A stretch of 64,000 bases of DNA from CAISCU01 sp943361925 (GTDB lineage: Bacteria; Bacteroidota; Bacteroidia; UKL13-3), in contig CALRIT020000001.1 of the NCBI GenBank assembly GCA_943361925.1, positions 248,001 to 312,000 of the forward strand, in the 5' to 3' direction. The position numbers and the translations under genes are program-made. How positions within the stretch are numbered: the stretch's first letter is position 1; every line of letters starts with the position of its first letter. Positions 33,193 to 42,266 of the stretch are shown here, one piece after another. A model generated the notes under the pieces. The model made no database searches. It saw only the letters and a program-made list of their open reading frames with translations, and was not told the origin of the DNA.

Positions 33193-34530
33193 TTATCTAT
33201 TAAACAAAACCCTCATTCCTTTTGAGCTTTCATCTATTTTCCCGTTTTCATAAACAAGGTTTCCATTAACAAAAGTATGAGTGATAGCTGATGAGAATTC
33301 ATGGCCTTCAAAAGGACTCCATCCACATTTATATAAAAGTGATTCTTTAGTAACTTTTGTAGTTTGATTTGGATCAACTAAAACTAAGTCAGCATAAAAA
33401 CCTTCTCTGACATATCCACGTCTGTCGATTTCGAAAAGAATAGCAACATTATGAGACATCTTTTCTACGATTTTTTCCAAACTGATTTTTCCCTTTTTAT
33501 AAAAATCAAACATAGCTAAAACACTATGTTGAACAAGCGGTCCGCCACTTGGAGCATTTAAATAAGATTGCGATTTTTCTTCAATAGTATGAGGAGCATG
33601 ATCAGTTGCAATCACATCAATTCTACCATCTAAAATTGCATTAAAAATTGCTTCTGAATCTTCTTTAGTTTTAACAGCAGGATTCCATTTTATGAAATTG
33701 CCTTTTGATTCATAATCTGAATCATTAAACCAAAGGTGATGAATGCATGCTTCAGCAGTAATTTTCTTTTCAACTAATGGAATATCATTTCTAAATAACT
33801 CAAGCTCTTTCGCAGTACTGATGTGTAAAATATGCAAACGAGTTCCATGTTTTTTAGCCAATCCAACTGCAAATGATGAAGAGCTATAGCAGGCTTCTGC
33901 GCTTCTAATTAAAGGATGGTATTTAGCACCTAAATTTTCACCATATTTTTCCTTGAATTCAGCAGCATTTCTTTTAATCATTGGGTCATCTTCGCAGTGA
34001 GTCGCAATAAGCGTTTTTACTTTACTGAAGATATTTTCCAGCGCTTGAGAATCATCAACCAACATATCGCCGGTACTTGAACCCATGAATATTTTTACAC
34101 CGCAAACTTTCCTTTCATCTACCTTTAAAAGCTCTTCTAAATTGGTATTGGTGGTACCCATAAAAAAGCTATAATTAGCAAGAGAAACTTCTGAAGCTCT
34201 TTGGTATTTTTGTTCTAATAAATCAATCGTAGTGGCAGAAGGAGAGGTATTGGGCATTTCCATATATGTAGTAACTCCACCAACAACTGCTGCTTTAGCT
34301 TCGGTATAAATTTCACCTTTATGAGTTAATCCGGGTTCACGAAAATGAACCTGATCATCGATGGCACCGGGGATTAAAAATTTACCTTCAGCATTTATGA
34401 TTCTATCAGCTGGCATTGAGATGCCCTGGGTTTCGATTTTTTCTATGAATTTACCTTTGATGAAAACATCTGCATGATAAATTTTTCCTTCATTTACAAT
34501 GCGTGCATTTTTGATAAGAGTTGTTGCCAT
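33193..34530 (-). CDS. pyrC: Dihydroorotase (pyrimidine biosynthesis)
   Basis: This 445-residue amidohydrolase catalyses ring closure of N-carbamoyl-aspartate to dihydroorotate, the third step of UMP synthesis. Signatures are DDQVHFREPG (residues 58-67), GVKIFMGSSTG with the lysine expected to be carboxylated, ATHCEDD, LHILHIST and IATDHAPHT with the catalytic Asp. The first His of the usual HxH metal pair is Gln60 here, although His62 is kept. I recall the same DDQVHF form in other Bacteroidota homologues, so this may be a lineage feature and not a defect. The ATG at 34530 (MATTLIKNARIVN) is preferred to a GTG eight codons upstream. It is downstream of the CsaA-like gene on the same strand. 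Confidence 0.9.
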   Translation of the reverse strand: MATTLIKNARIVNEGKIYHADVFIKGKFIEKIETQGISMPADRIINAEGKFLIPGAIDDQVHFREPGLTHKGEIYTEAKAAVVGGVTTYMEMPNTSPSATTIDLLEQKYQRASEVSLANYSFFMGTTNTNLEELLKVDERKVCGVKIFMGSSTGDMLVDDSQALENIFSKVKTLIATHCEDDPMIKRNAAEFKEKYGENLGAKYHPLIRSAEACYSSSSFAVGLAKKHGTRLHILHISTAKELELFRNDIPLVEKKITAEACIHHLWFNDSDYESKGNFIKWNPAVKTKEDSEAIFNAILDGRIDVIATDHAPHTIEEKSQSYLNAPSGGPLVQHSVLAMFDFYKKGKISLEKIVEKMSHNVAILFEIDRRGYVREGFYADLVLVDPNQTTKVTKESLLYKCGWSPFEGHEFSSAITHTFVNGNLVYENGKIDESSKGMRVLFNR

Positions 34531-34613
34531 TCCTGCGAAATTAGGCAAAATCACCCCTAGCTTAATTTAACAAAGTATCAACAATTTAATTCTTGGTAAA
34601 ATCTGACCTAAAT

Positions 34614-34952
34614 TTACTTCAAAATATTCCCTTTAGGCACAGGTTTGTCTGGCTTAATCAAAACAATTCCACCATCTTCATGCTCTAAACCTAATAAAAG
34701 GAATTCGGAAATGAAACCGGCAATGTTTCTAGGTGGTATATTCACCAGACCTAGTATCTGCATGCCAATTAAACCTTCTGTTTTGTAGTGTTTGGTGATT
34801 TGGGCACTACTTTGTTTGATGCCAACTTCACCAAAATCAACCCAAATTTTATATGAAGGATTTTTCGCTTTTGTAAAAGTTTCTGCTTTTACAATTGTTC
34901 CACAAAGGATGCTTAGTTTTTGGAAGTTATCAAACTCAGTTAGCGGATTCAT
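34614..34952 (-). CDS. csaA: CsaA-like tRNA-binding domain protein
   Basis: This 112-residue protein consists of a single EMAP/tRNA-binding OB-fold domain: FDNFQKLSILCGTIVKAE, KNPSYKIWVDFG, SSAQITKHY and the closing GLEHEDGGIVLIKPDKPVPKG are all typical of CsaA. Bacterial CsaA is a homodimer with reported chaperone or tRNA-binding activity. The ATG at 34952 (MNPLTEFDNF) is chosen; ATG at 34955 or TTG at 34979 would add only unlike residues. It is divergent from lhgO, with about 80 bases between them, and lies 83 bases upstream of pyrC. Confidence 0.8.
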   Translation of the reverse strand: MNPLTEFDNFQKLSILCGTIVKAETFTKAKNPSYKIWVDFGEVGIKQSSAQITKHYKTEGLIGMQILGLVNIPPRNIAGFISEFLLLGLEHEDGGIVLIKPDKPVPKGNILK

Positions 34953-35013
34953 CATCAACCAAAAATAGGTTGTATTCAATGATTTTGCACAAGGATTAAG
35001 TTAATTTTTGAAG

Positions 35014-35021
35014 TATATTTG
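35014..35021 (+). promoter_or_regulatory. -7 promoter box of lhgO
   Basis: TATATTTG matches TAnnTTTG and ends nine bases before the lhgO ATG, so the leader should be only a few bases long. The TTG inside this region (35019) is therefore not a start. Confidence 0.45.
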
Positions 35022-35030
35022 CAAGAATTT

Positions 35031-36227
35031 ATGAAATACGATTTTATCATTATAGGAGGCGGAATTGTTGGACTTGCAACTTCATGGAGATTAATTCAAA
35101 ATCATCCTAAGTTAAAAATCGCAATTATAGAAAAAGAAAATTCGGTAGCAGCTCATCAAACCGGACATAATAGTGGTGTAATTCATTCGGGTATTTATTA
35201 TAAACCCGGAAGTTTAAAGGCAAAAAACTGTATTGCAGGTTACCAGCAAATGTTGGAATTCTGCGATACTTATGGAATTCCTTATGATTTATGTGGTAAA
35301 GTTATTGTGGCTACTTTTGAAAGTGAAATTCCTGAATTAGATAAACTTTACCAAAGAGGCTTAGAAAATGGATTGGATAAAATCAGCATTTTAAGTGCCG
35401 AAGAAACCAAAGAAATCGAACCAAATGTAACTGCAGTTAAATCGATTAAAGTTCCATACACCGGAATTATTGACTATACCGCTGTTTGTTTGAAATTGGA
35501 AGAACTGGTTAGAAATGAAGGCGTTGATGTTTATTTATCACATCAAGTTGAAGAAATTAAAGTGAATGAAAGTTCAGCATTTGTAATAACTGCACAAAAA
35601 ACACTAGAGTGTAAACAGTATATTAATTGTGCCGGATTATATAGCGATAAAATTGCTGGTTTAACCAACAAAGAAATTGATACAAGAATTATTCCTTTTA
35701 GAGGTGAGTATTACATGCTTAAACCAGAAAAAAGAGCCTTGGTTAAAAACTTGATTTATCCTGTACCTGATCCAAATTTCCCTTTTTTGGGAGTGCATTT
35801 TACTAGAATGATTGATGGTGGAGTAGAAGCTGGTCCAAATGCTGTATTTGCTTTTAAAAGAGAAGGTTATCATATGTCGGATGTTGATGCAAAAGAACTT
35901 TTTGAATCTTTGGCTTGGCCGGGATTTAGAAAAGTAATGGCTAAATATTGGAAAACAGGAATGGGTGAATTTTATAGGAGTTTTTCTAAAGCTGCATTTA
36001 CAAAAGCACTTCAAAAATTAATTCCTGATGTTCAGGAAGATGATTTAATCCCAGCAGAATCGGGTGTTAGAGCGCAGGCTTGTGATAAATTTGGTGGATT
36101 AATCGATGATTTTAAAATTATTGAAGAAAAAAGAGCCATACATATTTTAAATGCACCTTCACCAGCTGCTACTTCGAGTTTATCAATTGGAAAAACAATT
36201 GCTGAAATGGCAGCAAAAAGAATATAA
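35031..36227 (+). CDS. lhgO: L-2-hydroxyglutarate oxidase/dehydrogenase
   Basis: This 398-residue FAD-dependent oxidoreductase of the DAO family begins MKYDFIIIGGGIVGLATSWRL, with the GxGxxG dinucleotide motif at the start. HNSGVIHSGIYYKPGSLKA, PYTGIIDYTAVC, PFRGEYYML, PVPDPNFPFLGVHFTRMIDG and the C-terminal APSPAATSSLSIG are diagnostic of LhgO. It oxidises L-2-hydroxyglutarate to 2-oxoglutarate and passes electrons to the respiratory chain at the membrane. The ATG at 35031 was chosen over TTG at 35019. Its stop overlaps the start of the thioesterase gene by one base (TAATG). Confidence 0.9.
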   Translation: MKYDFIIIGGGIVGLATSWRLIQNHPKLKIAIIEKENSVAAHQTGHNSGVIHSGIYYKPGSLKAKNCIAGYQQMLEFCDTYGIPYDLCGKVIVATFESEIPELDKLYQRGLENGLDKISILSAEETKEIEPNVTAVKSIKVPYTGIIDYTAVCLKLEELVRNEGVDVYLSHQVEEIKVNESSAFVITAQKTLECKQYINCAGLYSDKIAGLTNKEIDTRIIPFRGEYYMLKPEKRALVKNLIYPVPDPNFPFLGVHFTRMIDGGVEAGPNAVFAFKREGYHMSDVDAKELFESLAWPGFRKVMAKYWKTGMGEFYRSFSKAAFTKALQKLIPDVQEDDLIPAESGVRAQACDKFGGLIDDFKIIEEKRAIHILNAPSPAATSSLSIGKTIAEMAAKRI

Positions 36228-36634
36228 TGTTTAGTTCAAAAACAAAAATTAGAGTTCGCTATGCCGAAACAGACCAAATGGGTTATGTATATTATGGCAA
36301 TTACGCTGCTTTTTACGAAGTTGGTAGGGTTGAGGCATTGAGAGATATTGGATTAAGCTATAAAATGCTGGAAGATTCAGGCATCATGATGCCCGTTTTA
36401 AATCTTCAATGTAACTATTTCAAACCAGCCAAATACGATGATTTAATTGAAATTGAAACCATCATTTCAAGCAAACCCGGAGTTCGTTGTCGTTTTGAAT
36501 ACGAAATAAAAAATGAAGCAGGAGAACTATTAAATAAAGGTGAAACTACTTTGGTTTTTATTGATATGAAAACCAACAGACCCACCAGATGTCCTGATTT
36601 TTTGGAAGAAAAATTTAAACCTTACTTTAATTAA
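36227..36634 (+). CDS. Acyl-CoA thioesterase, YbgC/4HBT family
   Basis: This 135-residue hotdog-fold protein begins with the family motif VRYAETDQMGYVYYGNYAAFYEVGR. Its Asp (in ETDQMG) lies at the position of the catalytic Asp of 4-hydroxybenzoyl-CoA thioesterases. The length is normal for a single hotdog domain, and the enzyme probably works as a tetramer on short or medium acyl-CoA esters. It is translationally coupled to lhgO (one-base overlap) and is followed after eight bases by the YihY membrane protein. Confidence 0.87.
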   Translation: MFSSKTKIRVRYAETDQMGYVYYGNYAAFYEVGRVEALRDIGLSYKMLEDSGIMMPVLNLQCNYFKPAKYDDLIEIETIISSKPGVRCRFEYEIKNEAGELLNKGETTLVFIDMKTNRPTRCPDFLEEKFKPYFN

Positions 36635-36642
36635 AAACTGAA

Positions 36643-37647
36643 TTGAAAAGATATCCATTATTACATACAAAACCGGTTAAATGGTTATATAGAAAAGCCT
36701 CTTCAATTCCTATGCCCGGAACCAAGGAAGTTTCTTTGTATGCGGTATTGGAATTCTTTATCAGAAAATTAGGTAAAAGTGAGTTAAACACCAGAGCATC
36801 AGCTTTGTCTTTCACATTCTTTCTTGCACTTTTTCCAACCACCATTTTCTTTTTTACTTTAATCGCTTATCTTCCTTTGAAGTATAGTCATGATGAAATT
36901 TTATTCATAGCATCAACAGGATTGCCTCCAAATGTTTATGAAACTATTAAAGAAACTTTAGAAGATATTCTTAAAAACCAAAGAGGTGGATTGTTATCTA
37001 TTGGTTTTCTTTCAGCAGTTTATTTTTCTACAAATGGTTTTCATAGCTTAATGATTCAATTAAATAAATTCAGTCATTTTTCAGAAACAAGACCATTTTG
37101 GAAACAAAGATTGGTTGCAATCGGATTAGCGATTTTTGTAACATTTATAATTTTGTTTTCGGTATTAGTTCTTACAACTGGCACTATTTTAATTAGTTAC
37201 CTCGAAAAAGTAAAATATTTCCCTTCTAAAACCATTCCATTTTTGATTTCAAGTTTTACGATGATTACAGTTGGATTAATTGTACTCGGAGTGGTTGGTG
37301 CTATTTATTATTTCGCACCGGCAAAACAAAGAAAATGGAGATTTTTTTCAGCAGGTGCGGTATTTGCAAGTTTTGTAACATTAACAACAACTTATGGCTT
37401 TTCGCAATATGTAAATCACTTTAATTCATACAATAAAGTGTATGGTTCAATTGGTGCTTTAATTGTAATAATGATGTTAATTTATATCAACACATTTATT
37501 CTTTTAATGGGATATGAATTGAACATTGCAATTGATCTTGCCTTACAACAAGAACAAAAAAATCAGGCCAGAAGAACCAAAGAAAACAAAATTGTATTTC
37601 TGGAAGACTCTAACGCTGAAAATAACAAAACGCTTACAGAACAATAA
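36643..37647 (+). CDS. YihY/BrkB-family inner-membrane protein
   Basis: This 334-residue membrane protein has about six transmembrane helices. YihY features include LNTRASALSFTFFLALFPTTIFF, GGLLSIGFLSAVYFSTNGF, YYFAPAKQRKWRFFSAGAVFAS and GSIGALIVIMMLIYINTFILLMG. The start is TTG (36643); the next in-frame ATG is 23 codons on and would remove conserved sequence. The charged C-terminal tail (about 300-334) is cytosolic and variable. Members were once called RNase BN in error; transport of an unknown compound is the usual guess. It sits in the lhgO operon. Confidence 0.85.
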   Translation: MKRYPLLHTKPVKWLYRKASSIPMPGTKEVSLYAVLEFFIRKLGKSELNTRASALSFTFFLALFPTTIFFFTLIAYLPLKYSHDEILFIASTGLPPNVYETIKETLEDILKNQRGGLLSIGFLSAVYFSTNGFHSLMIQLNKFSHFSETRPFWKQRLVAIGLAIFVTFIILFSVLVLTTGTILISYLEKVKYFPSKTIPFLISSFTMITVGLIVLGVVGAIYYFAPAKQRKWRFFSAGAVFASFVTLTTTYGFSQYVNHFNSYNKVYGSIGALIVIMMLIYINTFILLMGYELNIAIDLALQQEQKNQARRTKENKIVFLEDSNAENNKTLTEQ

Positions 37648-37673
37648 TCATTCTACTCGGTTATATTATTACT

Positions 37674-38579
37674 ATGGATTTACTTGAAAAACAAAGCATG
37701 AAAAGGGTTTTGAGGGTTGGTGGAGTTCCTGAACACTTTAATTTAGCCTGGCATTTAGCAATAGAAAACGGACTATTTGAGGAGAAGGGAATAGAAATCC
37801 AATGGAGAGATGTGCCGGGTGGTACAGGAGCGATGTGTAAATTATTGAGAGATGGTGAGTTGGATCTGGCAATTGCTTTAACCGAAGGCGTTGTAGCTGA
37901 TATTATGCAAGGAAATCCTGCTAAAATTATGCAGTTTTATGTGAATTCGCCTTTACGTTGGGGAATTTATACTTCAGGAAAAAGCGAACTTAAAAATCTG
38001 AATCATATTCAAGGTTTAAAATATGCCATCAGCAGGTTTAAATCAGGTTCACATTTAATGGCTTTTGTGAATGCCCGAAATCTGAAAATTCAAGTAAAAC
38101 AAGAAGATTTTGTAATAGTTGGTAATTTAGAAGGAGCCAGAAAATCTTTGGCAGCAAACGAATCTCAATTGTTTATGTGGGAAAAATTTACTACAAAACC
38201 TTATGCAGATTCGGGAGAATTTAAATATTTAGGTGAATGCAGAACTCCTTGGCCTTGTTTTGCAGTTGTGGCCACTGATGCCATCATTAAAAATGAATCA
38301 GCCTTATTGAACGAGGTTTTGGACATCATGAATCAATCTTGTATCGACCTGAAATTCAAAGAAAAAGAAGCAACTAAAATGATTGCCTGGAGATATCAGT
38401 TGAAACAGGAAGATGCGCAGGAATGGTTCAATGAATTAGAATATGCTTACGATGAGGAAATAGATGAAATTCAATTTATGGATATTCTGAATGATTTAAA
38501 ATCTTTGGGAATAATTGAAAGAATTCCGCAATTAGAAGAAATTTGTTACTCAAGAAACCTTAGTGAAAGCCTGATTTAG
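37674..38579 (+). CDS. Cytosolic periplasmic-binding-protein-like (NMT1/THI5-type) protein
   Basis: This 301-residue protein has the fold of ABC transporter substrate-binding proteins: LRVGGVPEHFNLAWHLAIENGLFEEKGI at the start, then DLAIALTEGVVADIMQGNP, YAISRFKSGSHLMAFVNA and a hinge-like second lobe with GECRTPWPCFAVVATD. It has no signal peptide or lipobox, so it is predicted to stay in the cytosol and cannot serve an importer in the normal way. No permease or ATPase gene is nearby. I recall a small family of such proteins shared by Bacteroidota and some fungi (Candida Ca3427), possibly binding a pyrimidine-like ligand; this is memory, not evidence here. It is the last gene of the lhgO cluster. 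Confidence 0.72.
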   Translation: MDLLEKQSMKRVLRVGGVPEHFNLAWHLAIENGLFEEKGIEIQWRDVPGGTGAMCKLLRDGELDLAIALTEGVVADIMQGNPAKIMQFYVNSPLRWGIYTSGKSELKNLNHIQGLKYAISRFKSGSHLMAFVNARNLKIQVKQEDFVIVGNLEGARKSLAANESQLFMWEKFTTKPYADSGEFKYLGECRTPWPCFAVVATDAIIKNESALLNEVLDIMNQSCIDLKFKEKEATKMIAWRYQLKQEDAQEWFNELEYAYDEEIDEIQFMDILNDLKSLGIIERIPQLEEICYSRNLSESLI

Positions 38580-38675
38580 GCTAAAATGTATAATTTATCC
38601 TCAATTCCTCATCTTTTTGTGGATAGCTAAAAGTCGAAATTCAGTAGCTTCGCCGTTCGAGATTGTGTAAGGAAG

Positions 38676-41360
38676 ATGGACGAAAATAAAGACGAAAATT
38701 TAGAGAAAGACGAGAAAAAGGAAGGTTCTCAGGAATACCATGTGATTGCAGTAAATGGTTTGTATGAGAATTGGTTTCTTGATTATGCGTCATATGTAAT
38801 CCTGGAGAGGGCTGTTCCTGCTATTGATGATGGTCTAAAACCGGTTCAAAGAAGGATTTTCCATTCGATGCGAGAAATGGATGATGGCAGGTTTAATAAA
38901 GTTGCCAACATCATTGGACAAACCATGCAGTACCATCCTCATGGTGATGCCGCAATTGGTGATGCAATGGTGAACTTGGGTCAGAAAGACCTTATGATTG
39001 AAACCCAGGGAAACTGGGGTGATGTAAGGACCGGTGATTCAGCTGCTGCTGCGCGTTATATCGAAGCGCGACTTTCTAAATTCGCACTCGAAGTTGCTTT
39101 CAATAAACAAACTACTGAATGGCAAAACTCATACGATGGTCGTAAAAAAGAGCCGGTAGCTTTACCGATGAAATTCCCTCTATTACTTGCTCAAGGTGTT
39201 GAAGGAATTGCAGTAGGTTTAGCAACTAAAATCCTTCCTCATAACTTTTGTGAATTAATTCAGGCAAGTATAGATTATCTAAAAGGTAAAAAGTTCGAAT
39301 TGTTTCCCGACTTTTTAACCTATGGAATGATTGATGTAAGCAATTACAATCAAGGTAAAAAAGGTGGAAAAGTTAGAGTTAGAGCCAGAATTGAAGAATC
39401 AGACAAAAAAACATTATTAATTAAGGATGTTCCCTATGGTGTTACAACCAATCAACTGATTGATTCTATCATTAAAGCAAATGATTCAGGTAAGATAAAA
39501 ATTAAAAAGGTTGTAGACAATACAGCCAAAGATGTTGAAGTAGAAGTTCAATTAGCACCAGGCGTTTCTCCAGATAAAACAATTGATGCGCTCTATGCCT
39601 TCACAGATTGCGAAGTGAGTATTTCTCCAAATGCTTGTGTGATTGTAAATGATAGACCTGTGTTTCTTGGCGTTGAAGAATTACTTCAATTGTCAACAGA
39701 GAGAACCAAAGATTTATTAAGACAGGAACTTGAAATTAAAAAGAGGGAACTTGAAGAAAACTGGCATTATGGTTCAATAGAAAAAATCTTCATTGAAAAG
39801 AGAATTTATCGTGATATTGAAGAATGTGAAACCTTTGAAGATGTGATTGATACCATCTGGAGAGGGATGAATAAATACAGAAAACTTTTCAGAAGAGATT
39901 TAACTGAGGATGATATTCTTCGTTTAACAGAAATTAAAATTAAACGTATTTCTAAATACGATAGCTTTAAGGCTGATGAATATATTAAAGGCTTAGAAGC
40001 GCAATTGGCTCAGGTTATCAGCGATTTGGAAAATCTCAGAGCTTATGCCATTAAGTATTTCGAAAACTTATTAAAGAAATACGGAAAAGGAAGAGAGAGA
40101 AAAACTGAAATCAAAACTTTTGATACGATTGATTCAAAAACAGTTGCCATTGCGAATCAGAAATTATATGTAAATAGAGCTGAAGGCTTTGTTGGATATG
40201 GTTTAAAGAAAGATGAATTCGTGAATGATTGTTCAGATATGGATGATATCATCGTTTTCAAAAAAGATGGTAAAATGGTGGTGAGTAAGGTTCAGGAAAA
40301 AGCATTTATGGGTAAAGACATAATTCATGTTGATGTGTTTCGCAAAAATGATGAAAGAAGAATCTATAATCTGATTTATTTGGATGGTAAAACCAAAGTG
40401 AGTTATGCAAAGAGGTTTGCCGTTACAGGAATAACAAGAGATAAAGAATACGATTTAACTCAGGGCACAAATGGCTCAAGAATTTTATACTTCACATCAA
40501 ATCCTTCAGGTGAAGCTGAAATTGTTGGAATCACTTTAAGTCCTTTAAGTCATGCAAGAAAATTAAGCTTCGATTTCGATTTTTCAAGCTTAGCCATCAA
40601 AGGAAGATCTGTTCAAGGAAATATTGTAAGTAAATACCTTGTTAAGAGTATCAAGCTAAAACAAAAAGGTGTTTCAACCTTAGGTGGAATTGATATTTGG
40701 TATGATGCAGCGATTGGAAGATTAAATACAGCCGAACATGGCAATTATGTAGGCAATTTTTCTGGTGAAGACCAAATTATTTCTATTTACAAAGATGGTA
40801 ATTACGAGTTAACCAATTTTGATTTATCTAATCACTTTGAATACGAGCAATTGTTATTGATTGCTAAATTCAGGCCTCAAAGACCATTAACTGTTATTTA
40901 TTTCGACATCAAAGGTAAACAATACAATATCAAACGTTTCTTAATTGAGACCTTAACCATGAACAAAAAATTCATGTGTATTCCGGAGGAAAAAGGAAAC
41001 TATATTTTATTGGCAACAGATTTAAAAGAACCAAGAGTAAACCTTGTTACAGGAAAAGGAAAAACTGCCTTGGAAGATGAGTTAAATCTTACCGAAATGA
41101 TTGATGTTAAAGGTTGGAAAGCCATTGGAAATAAATTTGCGGGAAATGATTTACAAAAGCTTGAACTTCTGGAGCCTGATCCTGAATTGGAAGCTGATGA
41201 AGTTATAGCTGAAGAAACTTTGGTAAACGATGACTTATTCAAAGAAGAGCAGGAGAGGATAAAAAAGCTTTTAGAAGACGATGATTCTGAATCTTTCGAG
41301 AAGAAGAAACCGACTAAAAAGCCAAATCCGGGAAATGATGAGCAACCGAAACTTTTTTAA
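38676..41360 (+). CDS. parC: DNA topoisomerase IV subunit A
   Basis: This 894-residue type IIA topoisomerase A subunit decatenates daughter chromosomes together with ParE. The active-site tyrosine is Tyr128 in SAAAARYIEARLSKFA, a form typical of Bacteroidota ParC and not GyrA. The quinolone-determining region reads YHPHGDAAIGDAMV (residues 86-99). Ala92 stands where E. coli ParC has Ser80 and Asp96 where it has Glu84. A coiled gate region (about 340-480), a beta-propeller-like C-terminal domain and a highly acidic/basic disordered tail follow. parE is not adjacent. The gene ends in a structured intergenic region (41361-41866). Assignment as GyrA is less likely but possible. Confidence 0.85.
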   Translation: MDENKDENLEKDEKKEGSQEYHVIAVNGLYENWFLDYASYVILERAVPAIDDGLKPVQRRIFHSMREMDDGRFNKVANIIGQTMQYHPHGDAAIGDAMVNLGQKDLMIETQGNWGDVRTGDSAAAARYIEARLSKFALEVAFNKQTTEWQNSYDGRKKEPVALPMKFPLLLAQGVEGIAVGLATKILPHNFCELIQASIDYLKGKKFELFPDFLTYGMIDVSNYNQGKKGGKVRVRARIEESDKKTLLIKDVPYGVTTNQLIDSIIKANDSGKIKIKKVVDNTAKDVEVEVQLAPGVSPDKTIDALYAFTDCEVSISPNACVIVNDRPVFLGVEELLQLSTERTKDLLRQELEIKKRELEENWHYGSIEKIFIEKRIYRDIEECETFEDVIDTIWRGMNKYRKLFRRDLTEDDILRLTEIKIKRISKYDSFKADEYIKGLEAQLAQVISDLENLRAYAIKYFENLLKKYGKGRERKTEIKTFDTIDSKTVAIANQKLYVNRAEGFVGYGLKKDEFVNDCSDMDDIIVFKKDGKMVVSKVQEKAFMGKDIIHVDVFRKNDERRIYNLIYLDGKTKVSYAKRFAVTGITRDKEYDLTQGTNGSRILYFTSNPSGEAEIVGITLSPLSHARKLSFDFDFSSLAIKGRSVQGNIVSKYLVKSIKLKQKGVSTLGGIDIWYDAAIGRLNTAEHGNYVGNFSGEDQIISIYKDGNYELTNFDLSNHFEYEQLLLIAKFRPQRPLTVIYFDIKGKQYNIKRFLIETLTMNKKFMCIPEEKGNYILLATDLKEPRVNLVTGKGKTALEDELNLTEMIDVKGWKAIGNKFAGNDLQKLELLEPDPELEADEVIAEETLVNDDLFKEEQERIKKLLEDDDSESFEKKKPTKKPNPGNDEQPKLF

Positions 41361-41866
41361 ACAGCTATTGGCCATTGGCTTTTAGCTGTTGGCTTTCGAT
41401 TTGTTTAAGTAGTAATTTATGCTGTTGGCAACTGGCATCTAGCACCTGGCTTATGATTTGGGTGATTAAAACATTCCCTGTCCTAATCAATATCCATGAA
41501 AATGGTTAATGTGTTTAGGATCCTAAATGAAAAACACTAACCATCAAACAAATGGATTTTACTATTAGCAGAATCTCTCAAAGCCCTGAATGGGCGAAAT
41601 TCATAATTGGCTTCTGGCCTCTGGCTTTCAATTGATTAAATAGAAAATGCAATTATTCTAAGAAAGAGATTTATTAAAAGAAGCTGCTAGCAAAAGGCAA
41701 CTTACTTTTGATGATTAAATCATTTCCTATTCTAATTAATATCCATGAAAATGGTGAACGTAATTTAGTTTTTTTTACAAAAGTCAGTTGCCAGTTGTCA
41801 GTGGTTAGCAGCTAGAAGCCCTTTTTCTGCCAATGGCCAACAGCCAATAGCCAAAGTGCATTCAAA
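41361..41866. repeat. TGGC-rich REP-like repeats, duplicated 58-bp block and a long hairpin
   Basis: This 506-base gap between convergent genes has no credible gene. It contains clusters of TTGGC/CTGGC words at the left (CTATTGGCCATTGGC) and middle, and their reverse complement at the right (GCCAATGGCCAACAGCC), forming a large inverted repeat. A 58-base block at 41461-41518 recurs at 41710-41768 with about 85% identity, as part of two tandem units about 250 bases apart. A hairpin at 41502-41544 has arms ATGGTTA...GTGTTT and AAACAC...TAACCAT, with the palindrome AGGATCCT inside. It probably includes terminators for both flanking genes. No transposase is present. Confidence 0.65.
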
Positions 41867-42262
41867 TCAGTTTACAAAAAACGAATCAACTTTTGAATCT
41901 TCAATCGAGAGATTAAAGAACTTAATGATATTCCAGCCTTTGGTGGTGCATTTGTAGTTTAATGTTGCATTGAAGCTTGGAAATAATTGGGTGCATTCGC
42001 AACCTACACTTGAAATTCTTGAAGAAATCCAGATTTGATTTTTTGAATTAACCTGGCTTTCATTTACCTCTAGACTTTTTAAACTTGAGCAACCATCTCT
42101 TCCGGTTGCCATCATATCTAAACTTAATACTTCACCTATTGAAAAGGTGTCTTTGAAATTAGGAACATCGGTTAAACCACCGACAAATTCTTGTTTACAA
42201 TCGGTTTTGCTGCAAGAATTTAGCAGCAAAACCGATATTATAATGGGAATTAAAATCCTCAT
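41867..42262 (-). CDS. Cys-rich hypothetical lipoprotein
   Basis: This 131-residue protein has a lipoprotein signal (MRILIPIIISVLLLNSC). The mature part has further cysteines (in KTDCKQE, RDGCSSL, VGCECTQ and YKCTTKG) that could form disulfides outside the inner membrane. FKDTFSIGEVLSLDM and SFNATLNYKCTTKGWN suggest a beta-sandwich. No family recognised. It follows the T9SS protein gene at 42267 with four bases between them, so the two are co-transcribed and may function together. Confidence 0.65.
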   Translation of the reverse strand: MRILIPIIISVLLLNSCSKTDCKQEFVGGLTDVPNFKDTFSIGEVLSLDMMATGRDGCSSLKSLEVNESQVNSKNQIWISSRISSVGCECTQLFPSFNATLNYKCTTKGWNIIKFFNLSIEDSKVDSFFVN

Positions 42263-42266
42263 TAAA

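Noticed and set aside
41360..41866. CRISPR-like array in the repeat region after parC
   Set aside because: Repeats are imperfect, unevenly spaced and inverted, with no regular spacers and no cas genes in the window.
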